Assembly: GCF_014650575.1 (NCBI RefSeq)
Contig: NZ_BMVF01000009.1
Span: 62,001 to 126,000, forward strand
DNA from: Streptomyces naganishii JCM 4654
Lineage (GTDB): Bacteria > Actinomycetota > Actinomycetes > Streptomycetales > Streptomycetaceae
Direction: 5' to 3'
Length of the DNA: 64,000 nucleotides
The translations under genes and the position numbers were made by a program. The notes beneath the pieces are model-generated. The model was not told where the DNA came from. It ran no database searches and saw only the letters and a program-made list of their open reading frames with translations. Shown one piece after another: positions 50,803-59,264 of the stretch. Numbering within the stretch: the stretch's first letter is position 1; each line of letters starts with the position of its first letter.

Positions 50803-52338
50803 ATGGAACGAATGGAACGCGAACGCGTGGAGCTCATGCCCCCCAGCGGCGACGTCGCGGCGCGCGCCGACGCGTACGCGGCCGCCCCCCTGCTGAACTG
50901 CCTGATCCGCGAGGTGGCACAGCCCTGTGCGGACCCACGGGACCGCAGGGTGTACCGGCTGCCCGGCAGCGGCCGGCTGCTGCGGGTGCGGCCCGGGCGG
51001 CGGCCCGCCGGGCCCGAGGTGCGCACCGCGGACGGCTGGCAGCCCCTCGGCCACACCGAGCTGGTCAAACTGGTCGCCGAGGAACTGCGCGGGCACACCG
51101 GTCTCTCCAACCACGAACTGCCCGCGGAGATGATCGACAGCCGGGACGCCGTGGCCGCGCTGCTGGAGGCCCGCGCGCGGGCGAGCGCGCCCGAGGACCC
51201 GTACACGCGCTCCGAGCAGTCCCTGGTCACCGGCCACCCGCACCACCCCGCGCCCAAGGCGCGCGGTGGCGGCCCGGTCGCCTCCTGGCTGCCGTACGCG
51301 CCGGAGGCGTACGCCCGCTTCCCGCTCGCGCTGCTCGCGGTGCGCGAGGACCAGGTCGAGGAGGAGGGCGACACCTCGGCCCTGGACGCGCTCGGCCAGG
51401 CCCCGCCCGGCTACCGGCTGCTGCCCGCCCACCCCTGGCAGCTCGACCTGGTGGGCCGCGACCTCGCCGACGCCTTCGCGGACGGCCGGCTGCTGCGGCT
51501 CGGCACGACCGCGTGCGAGGTCCGTCCCACGGCCGCGATCCGCACCGTCCACGCGCCCGGGGCCGACCTGTTCCTGAAGTTCAGCCTGGACGTGCGCATC
51601 ACCAACGACGTACGGCGGCTGTGGCGGCACGACCTGCTCCGGCTGCGCCGCACCGACACCGCCGTCGCCCGGGCCTTCGCCGGCCAGGACGGGCCGGCGG
51701 CCTGGCTGAGCGACCGCGGCTACCGCACCGCCCGCTTCGCCTTCGAGGAACTGGCCGTCGTCGTCCGCGACGGGCTGCGCGGACACCTGCTGCCCGGGGC
51801 GACCCCGCTGCTCGCCGCCGCACTCGCCGAGGGGTTCGACGGCAACCCGCTCGACGGCCCGCTGGACCCCGACCGCTGGTGGCGGGCCTGGCTGCGCCAG
51901 GTCGTGCCCCCGCCCCTGACCGCCTTCGCCCGGCACGGCGTGGTGCTCGAGGCGCACCTGCAGAACTCGCTGATCGCCGTGGACGCCGACGGCCTGCCCG
52001 TCCAGGCCCTCTTCCGCGACGCCGAGGGCGTCAAGCTGCTCCCGGAGGTCTCCCGGTCGGCCGGCTGGGAGCGCCTGGTCTACTGCCTGATCGTCAACCA
52101 CCTCACCGAGATCGCCGCGGCCCTCACCGAACGGCATCCGGCCTACGACCCCTGGTCCGCCCTCCGCGAGGAGCTCACCCGCCACGACCTCCCCGAGATC
52201 GCGGCCCTGCTCGCCTCCCCGTCCCTGCCCGGCAAGACCAACCTCCTGCTGCGCTGGACGGCGGCGGACGGAGCCGCCGCCCGCTACCACCCCGTCCCGA
52301 ACCCACTGGCTGGCGCTTCGGCTCGCGGCACGGGGTGA
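50803..52338 (+). CDS. Second IucA/IucC-family NIS siderophore synthetase
   Basis: A 511-residue NIS synthetase: VTGHPHHPAPKARGG (the consensus GHPxHPxxKxRxG), LLPAHPWQLDLVGRD, RPTAAIRTVHAPGADLFLKF followed by SLDVRITNDVRRL, GVVLEAHLQNSLIAVDADG and LFRDAEGVKLL. Together with the divergent paralogue it could build a two-step carboxylate siderophore. ATG 50803 is taken as start; ATG 50812, GTG 50827 and ATG 50836 are in frame, and no site is decisive. The 84-bp divergent promoter shows no iron-box match by eye. Confidence 0.9.
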   Translation: MERMERERVELMPPSGDVAARADAYAAAPLLNCLIREVAQPCADPRDRRVYRLPGSGRLLRVRPGRRPAGPEVRTADGWQPLGHTELVKLVAEELRGHTGLSNHELPAEMIDSRDAVAALLEARARASAPEDPYTRSEQSLVTGHPHHPAPKARGGGPVASWLPYAPEAYARFPLALLAVREDQVEEEGDTSALDALGQAPPGYRLLPAHPWQLDLVGRDLADAFADGRLLRLGTTACEVRPTAAIRTVHAPGADLFLKFSLDVRITNDVRRLWRHDLLRLRRTDTAVARAFAGQDGPAAWLSDRGYRTARFAFEELAVVVRDGLRGHLLPGATPLLAAALAEGFDGNPLDGPLDPDRWWRAWLRQVVPPPLTAFARHGVVLEAHLQNSLIAVDADGLPVQALFRDAEGVKLLPEVSRSAGWERLVYCLIVNHLTEIAAALTERHPAYDPWSALREELTRHDLPEIAALLASPSLPGKTNLLLRWTAADGAAARYHPVPNPLAGASARGTG

Positions 52339-52476
52339 GGAACACGGGCTGAGGAAGAGGCGCACGGCGGGGCCGGCCGGCCGGGAGGGAACGGGCCTCG
52401 GCCTCCTGGACGCGGGGCGTTCGGCTGTCAGCCGAGAACGTCGCGCCCGGGAAGGCACGGGCGACAGGATCGTCCC

Positions 52477-53178
52477 ATGCAGCCGATCTTCGTTCTCGTG
52501 CACAGTCCGTCCGTGGGCCCCTCGACCTGGCACCCTGTGGCCGAACACCTGGCTGCGGCGGGGTACGAGGTGCGGGTACCGTCCCTGCTGCACATCGGCG
52601 CCGGCGCTGCGCCCTTCTGGCCCCGCGTCGTCAGCGCCGTCCGCGACGACCTCCGGCAGGTCCCGGCCGGCAGCCCCGTCACGTTGGTGGCACACAGCAA
52701 CGCGGGCCTGTTCCTCCCGGCGATCCGCTCGGGCCTCGACCATCCGGTGACCGGCTCGGTCTTCGTCGACGCCGCGCTGCCGGCCCGGACCGGACCGACC
52801 CCTGTCGCCTCACCCGAGGTGCTGGCGTTCCTCCGCCCGATGGCGGTGAACGGCAGGCTGCCGCGCTGGACCGACTGGTGGGAGGAGGCGGACATCGCCC
52901 CCATGTTCTCCGACCCGGCGGTGCGGCGGACGGTCACCGAGGAGCAGCCCACCCTGCCGCTCTCCTACTACGAGCAGCACATCCCGGTCCCCGACGGCTG
53001 GGACGACCATCCTTGCGCCTACCTGCTGTTCGGCCCCCCGTACGACGACCTCGCCGCCGAGGCGCGCGATCGCGGCTGGCGTGTGGCGCACCTGCCCGGC
53101 GCACACCTCCATCAGATCGTCGATCCCGTGGGCACTGCCCGGCACCTCGTCGAACTCGCCGCGCCGTGTGCGCCGTGA
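52477..53178 (+). CDS. Alpha/beta hydrolase
   Basis: A 233-residue alpha/beta-fold hydrolase. Seen: the oxyanion strand FVLVHSPSVGPSTWHPVAEH, the nucleophile elbow VTLVAHSNAGLFLP (Ser in AHSNAG instead of GxSxG), an acidic residue after strand 6, and the catalytic His in LPGAHLHQIVDP. CAGGAT lies 6 bp before the ATG without a ribosome site, suggesting a leaderless message. The substrate is not predictable. It is 139 bp downstream of the NIS synthetase and probably has its own promoter. Confidence 0.83.
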   Translation: MQPIFVLVHSPSVGPSTWHPVAEHLAAAGYEVRVPSLLHIGAGAAPFWPRVVSAVRDDLRQVPAGSPVTLVAHSNAGLFLPAIRSGLDHPVTGSVFVDAALPARTGPTPVASPEVLAFLRPMAVNGRLPRWTDWWEEADIAPMFSDPAVRRTVTEEQPTLPLSYYEQHIPVPDGWDDHPCAYLLFGPPYDDLAAEARDRGWRVAHLPGAHLHQIVDPVGTARHLVELAAPCAP

Positions 53179-53316
53179 CACTCCGCGCCCCGCGGGTAGT
53201 CGGCCAGCATGCCCCTTACGGGGATCGCTACATCGAGGAAGTGAGCCGGCGCCCGAAAGGCACGTGAGGCGCCCCCGAACGTGGAATGTAAGGTAATGAT
53301 CCGGGGGGGCTTGAAG

Positions 53317-54231
53317 ATGCTGAGAGAGGTCACCGCGACCCGCTACGTCGCCCCCCTGCGCTCCGGCGGCTCCGTCCCCGGTGTCGTCGAGGCCGACGAC
53401 CTCGGGACGTACGTCGTGAAGTTCACCGGCTCCGCGCAGGGGCGCAAGGCGCTGGTGGCCGAGGTGGTCGTGGGGGAGCTGGCGCGGGCGCTCGGGCTGC
53501 GCTTCCCCGAGCTGGTGCTGGTGCACTTCGACCCGGACCTCGCCGCGCACGAACCCCACCAGGAAGTGCGCGACCTGCTGAACGCCAGCCCGGGCGTCAA
53601 CCTCGGCATGGACTACCTGCCGGGCGCGCGCGACTTCACGCCCGAGGCGGCCAGGAGCTTCCCGGTGGACCCGCTGGAGGCCGGCCGGATCGTGTGGCTG
53701 GACGCGCTCACCGTGAACGTGGACCGCACGGTCCACAGCTCCAACCTCATGATCTGGCCGACCTCCGGCACCGCGCCCGCGCACCTGTGGCTCATCGACC
53801 ACGGCGCGGCCCTCGTCTTCCACCACCGCTGGGACACCTCGGCGCCCGCGAAGGCCTACGACTTCCGGCACCACGCCCTCGGCCACTACGCGCCCGACGT
53901 CCGCGCCGCCGACGCCGAGCTGGCCCCCCGGGTGACCCGGGAGCTGCTGCGGGACGTGCTCGCCGAGGTGCCCGACGCCTGGCTCACCGAGGAGCCGGGC
54001 TTCGCCACCCCCGACGAGGCACGCGGCGCCTACGTCGACTACCTCGCGGCGCGCGTGGCGGCCTCGCGGGAGTGGCTGCCCACCGACTTCCCGAGCCGCG
54101 AGGAGCTGGCGGCCGAGGAGGCCGCCCGCGCGGCCCGCACCGAGCGGGGACGGCCCGACTGGCTCAAACGCGTCCCCGACCTGCACGGCAGGCCCGCCGC
54201 CGAACAGGACTGGTCGGCGCACCTGGAGTGA
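53317..54231 (+). CDS. HipA-like kinase domain protein (HipA_2 type)
   Basis: A 304-residue protein. The nucleotide site is GTYVVKFTGSAQGRKALVAE; the catalytic region is LDALTVNVDRTVHSSNLMIW and LWLIDHGAALVFHHRW, i.e. the N-x-D-R-xxx-N and D-H-G of the PI3/4-kinase-like HipA fold. HipA phosphorylates Glu-tRNA synthetase in E. coli toxin-antitoxin modules, but the shorter actinobacterial HipA_2 group has no established target, and no HipB antitoxin is encoded next to it. ATG 53317 gives the standard start MLREVTATRYVAPL; ATG 53296 is an alternative. Confidence 0.82.
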   Translation: MLREVTATRYVAPLRSGGSVPGVVEADDLGTYVVKFTGSAQGRKALVAEVVVGELARALGLRFPELVLVHFDPDLAAHEPHQEVRDLLNASPGVNLGMDYLPGARDFTPEAARSFPVDPLEAGRIVWLDALTVNVDRTVHSSNLMIWPTSGTAPAHLWLIDHGAALVFHHRWDTSAPAKAYDFRHHALGHYAPDVRAADAELAPRVTRELLRDVLAEVPDAWLTEEPGFATPDEARGAYVDYLAARVAASREWLPTDFPSREELAAEEAARAARTERGRPDWLKRVPDLHGRPAAEQDWSAHLE

Positions 54232-54266
54232 GCCCGGCCCCGGGGAGTGGCTCTTCGGCAGCGATC

Positions 54267-55892
54267 TCAGCCCTCGAGCCGCTCGTACGCCGGCAGGGTC
54301 AGGAAGTCGGCGTAGTCCTCGTCGAGGGAGACCTGGAGGAGCAGGTCGTGGGCCTGCTGCCAGTGGCCGGCGGCGAAGGCGTCGGCGCCGATCTCCTCGC
54401 GGATGTTCGCCAGTTCCTCGGCGGCGACCTTCCGGGCCAGCTCGGGCGTGGCCTTCTCGCCGTTCTCGAACTCCACACCCGCGTTGATCCACTGCCAGAT
54501 CTGCGAGCGGGAGATCTCGGCGGTGGCCGCGTCCTCCATGAGGTTGAAGATGGCGACCGCGCCCATGCCCCGCAGCCACGCCTCGATGTAACGCAGGCCC
54601 ACCTGAACGGCGTTGACCAGCCCCGCGTACGTCGGCCGGGCGTCGAGGGAGTCGACGGCGATCAGGTCGGCCGCCTCGACGTGCACGTCCTCGCGCAGGC
54701 GGTCCTTCTGGTGCGGCCGGTCGCCGAGCACCTTGTCGAAGGACTCCATGGCGATCGGCACCAGGTCGGGGTGGGCGACCCAGGAGCCGTCGAAGCCGTC
54801 GGCCGCCTCGCGGTCCTTGTCGGCGCGGACCTTCTCGAACGCGACCCGGTTGACCTCCGCGTCCCGGCGCGAGGGGATGAACGCGGCCATCCCGCCGATC
54901 GCGTGCGCGCCGCGCTTGTGGCAGGTGCGCACGAGGAGTTCGGTGTACGCCCGCATGAACGGGGCCGTCATCGTGACCGCGTTGCGGTCCGGCAGCACGA
55001 ACTTCAATCCGCCGTCACGGAAGTTCTTCACGATGGAGAACAGGTAGTCCCAGCGCCCCGCGTTCAACCCGGAGGCGTGGTCGCGCAGTTCGTAGAGGAT
55101 CTCCTCCATCTCGTACGCGGCCGTGATCGTCTCGATGAGGACGGTGGCGCGGATCGTGCCCTGCGGGATGCCGACGTAGTCCTGCGCGAAGACGAAGACG
55201 TCGTTCCAGAGGCGGGCCTCCAGGTGCGACTCGGTCTTGGGCAGGTAGAAGTACGGGCCCTTGCCCATGTCGAGCAGGCGCCTGGCGTTGTGGAAGAAGT
55301 ACAGGCCGAAGTCGACGAGGGCGCCGGGCACCTGGCGGCCGTCGGCGTCGCGCAGGTGACGCTCGTTCAGGTGCCAGCCGCGCGGCCGCGTGACGACCGT
55401 GGCGAGCTCCTCGGCCGGCCGCAGGGCGTACGTCTTGCCGGAGGCCGCGTCGGTGAAGTCGATGCTGCGGGTGTAGGCGTCGATCAGGTTGAGCTGGCCG
55501 AGGACGACGTTCTCCCAGGTCGGCGCGGAGGCGTCCTCGAAGTCGGCGAGCCAGACCCGCGCGCCCGAGTTGAGCGCGTTGATCGTCATCTTGCGGTCGG
55601 TGGGGCCGGTGATCTCGACCCGGCGGTCGTTCAGGGCGGCGGGGGCCTCGGCGACCCTCCAGGAGTCGTCCGCGCGGACGGCGGCCGTCTCGGGCAGGAA
55701 GTCGAGGGTGGAGGTGCGGGCGATCTCGGCGCGGCGCTCGGCCCGGCGGGCGAGGAGTTCGTCGCGGCGCGGCGTGAAGTGCCGGTGCAGCTCGGCCACG
55801 AAGGCGAGCGCCGCGTCGGTCAGGACCTCCTCCTGCCGGGGCAGGGGCTCGGCGTCGACGATGGCCAGCGGGGACGGCGCTGGTGCGGACAT
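54267..55892 (-). CDS. aceB: Malate synthase A
   Basis: A 541-residue malate synthase of the MSA isoform. Seen: TSTLDFLPETAAVRADDSWR, DRRVEITGPTDRKMTINALN, LADFEDASAPTWENVV, TIRATVLIETITAAYEMEEI (Glu, Mg ligand), SGLNAGRWDYLFSIVKNFRD, GSWVAHPDLVPIAMESFDKV and the catalytic Asp in FNLMEDAATAEISRSQIWQW. It condenses glyoxylate with acetyl-CoA to malate. No isocitrate lyase gene is in this window, so here it probably drains glyoxylate from allantoin. The promoter has the paired AllR-type operator. ATG 55892 is standard. Confidence 0.96.
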   Translation of the reverse strand: MSAPAPSPLAIVDAEPLPRQEEVLTDAALAFVAELHRHFTPRRDELLARRAERRAEIARTSTLDFLPETAAVRADDSWRVAEAPAALNDRRVEITGPTDRKMTINALNSGARVWLADFEDASAPTWENVVLGQLNLIDAYTRSIDFTDAASGKTYALRPAEELATVVTRPRGWHLNERHLRDADGRQVPGALVDFGLYFFHNARRLLDMGKGPYFYLPKTESHLEARLWNDVFVFAQDYVGIPQGTIRATVLIETITAAYEMEEILYELRDHASGLNAGRWDYLFSIVKNFRDGGLKFVLPDRNAVTMTAPFMRAYTELLVRTCHKRGAHAIGGMAAFIPSRRDAEVNRVAFEKVRADKDREAADGFDGSWVAHPDLVPIAMESFDKVLGDRPHQKDRLREDVHVEAADLIAVDSLDARPTYAGLVNAVQVGLRYIEAWLRGMGAVAIFNLMEDAATAEISRSQIWQWINAGVEFENGEKATPELARKVAAEELANIREEIGADAFAAGHWQQAHDLLLQVSLDEDYADFLTLPAYERLEG

Positions 55893-56009
55893 GAGCTGTC
55901 ACTTCCTTCGGGGCTTCTTCAGCGAACCACGTTCATCGCCACCATGCCGTGGCACCGGATGCCTATGGGTGTGAACGGGGCATATGTCGTCCGGGGAGCG
56001 GCCGGGCGC

Positions 56010-56045
56010 TTCTGGGCAGTGGATACTAGTTTTCTCATGGTGGAA
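56010..56045. promoter_or_regulatory. Paired AllR-type operators at aceB
   Basis: TTCTGGGCAGTGGAT (56010-56024) and TTTCTCATGGTGGAA (56031-56045) lie 6 bp apart, repeating the 15+6+15 geometry of gcl, hyi and allB. They are more degenerate than the other sites, but the TGGA halves and spacing are kept. They cover the -10 and spacer of the aceB promoter. Confidence 0.6.
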
Positions 56046-56051
56046 GTTCAA
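56023..56051 (-). promoter_or_regulatory. aceB promoter
   Basis: On the minus strand TTGAAC (56051-56046) and TAGTAT (56028-56023) are separated by 17 bp, close to the HrdB consensus. The start would be near 56016, leaving a leader of about 124 nt. The operator pair overlaps the core elements. Confidence 0.65.
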
Positions 56052-56063
56052 TGGTTTGTTGAT
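56047..56063. promoter_or_regulatory. 17-bp dyad at the aceB -35
   Basis: TTCAATGGTTTGTTGAT matches the TTCAAY-N4-TGTTGA pattern of 37130-37146 and 62047-62063. It starts 1 bp after the operator pair and overlaps the -35, as it does at uraD. The binding protein is unknown. Confidence 0.4.
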
Positions 56064-56129
56064 GTCGAGAGTCTCCGTATCGAGGCAGTGCGGCGCTCGG
56101 TGCCATGCCGCTCACCCTGGGTGTCCCGC

Positions 56130-56828
56130 TCACTCGAGGTGACCCAGATCCGCCTCGGTGTCGATGTCGTACGCCCGCGCCACGTCCCCGCACTCGACCA
56201 GCGTCACCGCGTCCTGGTGCGCCCTCAGATAGGCGCGCGCTCCCCGGTCGCCGGCCGCGCTCGCCGCGACGCCCGCCCAGTGGGCCGACCCGAACAGCAC
56301 GGGATGGCCGCGTACGCCCTCGTACGCCGCCGAGACCAGCGACGTCTCGTCCCGGAAGGCCGCCCGCACCCGGGTCGCCGCCTCCGACCCGATGCCGGGC
56401 TGGTCGACCAGGGACACCAGGACCGCGCGGGCGCCGGTTCCGGCCAGCGAGTCCAGCCCCGCCCGCAACGAGGAGCCCATGCCCTCCTCCCACCGCGGGT
56501 TGTCCACGAGCACACAGCCCTCCAGCCGCGCCAGCCGCCGTACGTCCGCCGCCCGCGCGCCGACCACCACGTGCACCCGGGTGCAACCGGCCGCCCGCAG
56601 GACCGCGACCGCGTGCTCCACCAGCGGCCGGCCCCGGTGGGTCAGCAGCGCCTTGGGCCGCCCGCCGAGCCGCCGCCCGCCACCGGCGGCCAGCACCAGC
56701 CCGGCGACCTCGCCGCCCGCGCCGGCCTGCCCGTCCCTGCCGCCCGCGCCGGCCTGCCCGTCCCTGCCGTCCGCGTCGCCCTCGCCGTCCGGCTCGTTCC
56801 TGCGGTTCAGGTCGTCCATGTGTTTCAT
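56130..56828 (-). CDS. MobA/MocA-like nucleotidyltransferase (molybdenum-cofactor cytidylyltransferase type)
   Basis: A 232-residue NTP transferase. The GT-A signature is VAGLVLAAGGGRRLGGRPKA (LAAGxGxRxGxpK); DNPRWEEGMGSSLRAGLDSL and VLVSLVDQPGIGSEAATRVR (metal Asp) match MocA-type enzymes that add CMP to the Mo cofactor of xanthine-dehydrogenase-like proteins; guanylyltransferase MobA is less likely. The purine-catabolic setting fits, though no xanthine dehydrogenase genes are in the window. The N-terminal 40 residues include an exact 27-bp duplication (56712-56738, 56739-56765) encoding GRDGQAGAG twice. ATG 56828 or 56819 may be used. Confidence 0.82.
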   Translation of the reverse strand: MKHMDDLNRRNEPDGEGDADGRDGQAGAGGRDGQAGAGGEVAGLVLAAGGGRRLGGRPKALLTHRGRPLVEHAVAVLRAAGCTRVHVVVGARAADVRRLARLEGCVLVDNPRWEEGMGSSLRAGLDSLAGTGARAVLVSLVDQPGIGSEAATRVRAAFRDETSLVSAAYEGVRGHPVLFGSAHWAGVAASAAGDRGARAYLRAHQDAVTLVECGDVARAYDIDTEADLGHLE

Positions 56829-56971
56829 GGCTCCTGCATACCTGACGACCCGTCGAACACGTGGATGAGAAGGGGCTGAATTTCGGTTCCCCCGGTGGCG
56901 CGTCCCGTCCCGGTGGCGTTTACTGACCCGGGTCCGAGGAGGGCGCACGACGAAGTGCGAGGGGGAGGGCT

Positions 56972-57295
56972 GTGTTGCGGAGCTTGGGGCAGCGGACGGT
57001 GACCAGCAGCGGAGAGGACCCGAGGGCGGCGGAACTGCGCACCGCCGTGTCCCGGCTGCGCCGCGAACTCGCCGCCCACCCCGCGGAGTTCCCCGACCGC
57101 GCGATAGCCGAGGACGAACTCGCCGCGCTCGCCGCGATGGCCGCCCACGGCACGCCCGAGATCCCGCGCATGCGCCGCTCGTTGCTGCTGATCGCCGGGG
57201 CCATCGGCTCCGTCAGCGCCCTGGCCCGTGGGCTCGCCCAAGTCCGCGCCTCGGTCGACCTGTTCGGCGAGCCGGGCGAGCCGCCGGCACGCTGA
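56972..57295 (+). CDS. DUF5955 family protein
   Basis: About 107 residues. The core DPRAAELRTAVSRLRRELAA, then HPAEFPDRAIAEDELAALAA and PRMRRSLLLIAGAIGSVSAL, is the DUF5955 pattern, a short helical actinobacterial protein of unknown role. The hydrophobic segment near residues 70-90 could be membrane-associated. The start is uncertain: GTG 56972 is preceded by GGGGGAGG, and GTG 56999 is also possible. Confidence 0.75.
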   Translation: MLRSLGQRTVTSSGEDPRAAELRTAVSRLRRELAAHPAEFPDRAIAEDELAALAAMAAHGTPEIPRMRRSLLLIAGAIGSVSALARGLAQVRASVDLFGEPGEPPAR

Positions 57296-57310
57296 GGCCG
57301 CCCCCGCCGG

Positions 57311-57949
57311 TCAGGACCCGCTGCGCCGCAGCAGTCCCTGCCCGGTGGCCGCCGCCACCGCCGCCGTACGGGAGTCCACGCCCAGCTTGGCGTAGATGTG
57401 CACCAGATGGGACTTCACCGTGGCCTGGCTGAGGAACAGCCGCTTGCTGATCTCCAGGTTCGACAGGCCGTCGCGGACCAGCTCCAGCACCTCCAGCTCG
57501 CGTCGGCTCAGCGCGGCCGCCGGTGCGCGCATACGGTCCATGAGACGGTGGGCCACCGCCGGGGCCAGGGCCGAGCGGCCGGAGGCGGCGGTGCGCACGG
57601 CGGCGGCCAGCTCCTGCGGCGGGGCGTCCTTGAGCAGATAGCCCGCCGCACCCGCCTCCACCGCCGCGAGGATGTCCGCGTCGGTGTCGTACGTGGTGAG
57701 GACCAGCACGCGCGGGGCGCCGGGCCGGGCGGTGATCGCCGCCGTCGCCTCCGCGCCGTGCGCGCCGCCCGCACCGAACTGGAGGTCCATCAGCACCACG
57801 TCGACCCCGCCCGCCGCGGCCAGCTCCACCGCGCGCTCCGCGGTCGGCGCCTCCCCGGCGATCTCGAAGTCGGGCTCGGCGGACAGCACGGCCCGCAGGC
57901 CGGCGCGGACCACGGGATGGTCGTCCGCGAGCAGCAGCCGGATCGTCAT
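57311..57949 (-). CDS. NarL/FixJ-type response regulator
   Basis: A 212-residue regulator. The receiver domain has the acidic pair LLLADDHPVVRAGL, phosphoacceptor Asp55 in VDVVLMDLQFG, Thr in VLVLTTYDTDADIL and Lys in AAGYLLKDAPP. The LuxR HTH is LSRRELEVLELVRDGLSNLE, then ISKRLFLSQATVKSHLVHIY. Its ATG overlaps the kinase stop (ATGA), so the pair is translated together. Targets probably include the divergent ABC transporter upstream of the kinase. Confidence 0.93.
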   Translation of the reverse strand: MTIRLLLADDHPVVRAGLRAVLSAEPDFEIAGEAPTAERAVELAAAGGVDVVLMDLQFGAGGAHGAEATAAITARPGAPRVLVLTTYDTDADILAAVEAGAAGYLLKDAPPQELAAAVRTAASGRSALAPAVAHRLMDRMRAPAAALSRRELEVLELVRDGLSNLEISKRLFLSQATVKSHLVHIYAKLGVDSRTAAVAAATGQGLLRRSGS

Positions 57950-59130
57950 GCGCGGCCCTCCGGGTCCGGGTAGGGCAGGGTCACCGCGACCGCCGTGCCC
58001 TGGCCGGGCGCGGACTCCACGGCGAACGTCCCGCCCAGCGCCTCGGCGCGCGCCCGCATCGCGGGCAGCCCGAAACCGCCTTCCACCGCGCCGCCCGCCG
58101 CCACCCGGGCCGGCACGGCGTCGGGCACGAAGCCGACCCCGTCGTCGACCACGTCGAGCGCCACCGAGGTGTCCATGAAGCTGAGGGTGATCTCCGCGCG
58201 GCGGGCCTCGGCGTGCCGCAGGGTGTTGCCGAGCGCCGACTGGGCGATCCGCAGCAGCGCCACCTCGTACGGCGTGGGCAGCTCGGCCGGCGTGCCGCTC
58301 ACCGAGAAGCGGACGGCGGGCGGCCCCGCCGCGCCCGAGCACAGGCGCTCCAGCGCGCCGGCCAGCGAGCCGTGCTCCAGGTCCGGCGGGGTCAGGGCGT
58401 GCACGAAGCGGCGGGCCTCGGCGAGGTTGTCCTGCGCGGTGGCGCGGGCCTGCTCGATGTGCCCGGCGGCCGGGGAGGCCGCGGGCAGCACCCGCTGGGC
58501 GGCCCGCAGCAGCAACTGGATGCTGGACAGCCCCTGCGCCAGCGTGTCGTGGATCTCCCGCGCCAGCCGCTCGCGTTCGGCGAGGGTGCCCGCGGTGCGC
58601 TCGGCGGCGGCCAGTTCGGCGCGGGTGGCCACCAGCTCCTCGATCAGCTCGCGGCGCCGCTCGCTCTCCCGGTACAGGGCCTCGTAGCCGAGGACCGTGG
58701 CGACCGCGACCGCCGCGCCGAGCAGCGGGCCGATGAACGCGCCCGGCGTGACCCGTCCACCGTGGCCGACGAACCCGGCGATGGCCGCGGCGGCGGTCGC
58801 GCCGACCGCGGGCAGGCCCCAGCGCGCCGGCAGCAGGTGCAGTTGCAGGAAGTACAGCGGGAAGGCCGCCCACAGGGCGTCCGGGGAGAGGGCGAGCAGC
58901 ACCAGCCAGCACAGGCTCAGCGCACCCAGCCACACCGCCGCCCCACGCCGGGAGCGGTGGACGGCCGGGCTCAGCACGCCCCAGGCGAGCACCGCGCCGG
59001 TGACGGCGGCCGCGGCCACGGGGGCGGGGCCGTCCGCCCGGATCGCGGCGAGCGCGAGCAGGCCCGCGAACAGCGCGTACAGGCACAGGCGCAGGGTGAT
59101 GACGACGGGGGAGTGCTGGCGGACGTCCAT
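57946..59130 (-). CDS. Sensor histidine kinase (HisKA_3/NarX type)
   Basis: A 394-residue membrane kinase. Five or so hydrophobic segments fill residues 10-160 with no large extracellular domain. A coiled coil follows (YRESERRRELIEELVATRAE), then the HisKA_3 phosphoacceptor His in ERERLAREIHDTLAQGLSSI and a HATPase domain with QSALGNTLRHAEARR (N box), DVVDDGVGFVPD (G1) and GGFGLPAMRARAEALGG. ATG 59130 has GGAG 5 bp upstream. It is divergent from an ABC transporter, a common arrangement for membrane-stress or peptide-sensing systems. Confidence 0.92.
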   Translation of the reverse strand: MDVRQHSPVVITLRLCLYALFAGLLALAAIRADGPAPVAAAAVTGAVLAWGVLSPAVHRSRRGAAVWLGALSLCWLVLLALSPDALWAAFPLYFLQLHLLPARWGLPAVGATAAAAIAGFVGHGGRVTPGAFIGPLLGAAVAVATVLGYEALYRESERRRELIEELVATRAELAAAERTAGTLAERERLAREIHDTLAQGLSSIQLLLRAAQRVLPAASPAAGHIEQARATAQDNLAEARRFVHALTPPDLEHGSLAGALERLCSGAAGPPAVRFSVSGTPAELPTPYEVALLRIAQSALGNTLRHAEARRAEITLSFMDTSVALDVVDDGVGFVPDAVPARVAAGGAVEGGFGLPAMRARAEALGGTFAVESAPGQGTAVAVTLPYPDPEGRA

Positions 59131-59264
59131 GACGGCTCCAGCGTAAGGGCCGCCGCCCCGCCGCCGGTCAACCGAAAGTTCGATGAGTGCCCACCTCCTT
59201 CGACACGGGTGATGCGTGCCCCGGCGCGATGCCCCGCGGGGGCCCTGCCGCGCAGGGTTGGGGC

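Noticed and set aside
50719..52743. N-terminal extension of the minus-strand NIS frame
   Set aside because: It is antisense to the second NIS synthetase. GTG 50718 has a good ribosome site and gives the family N-terminus.
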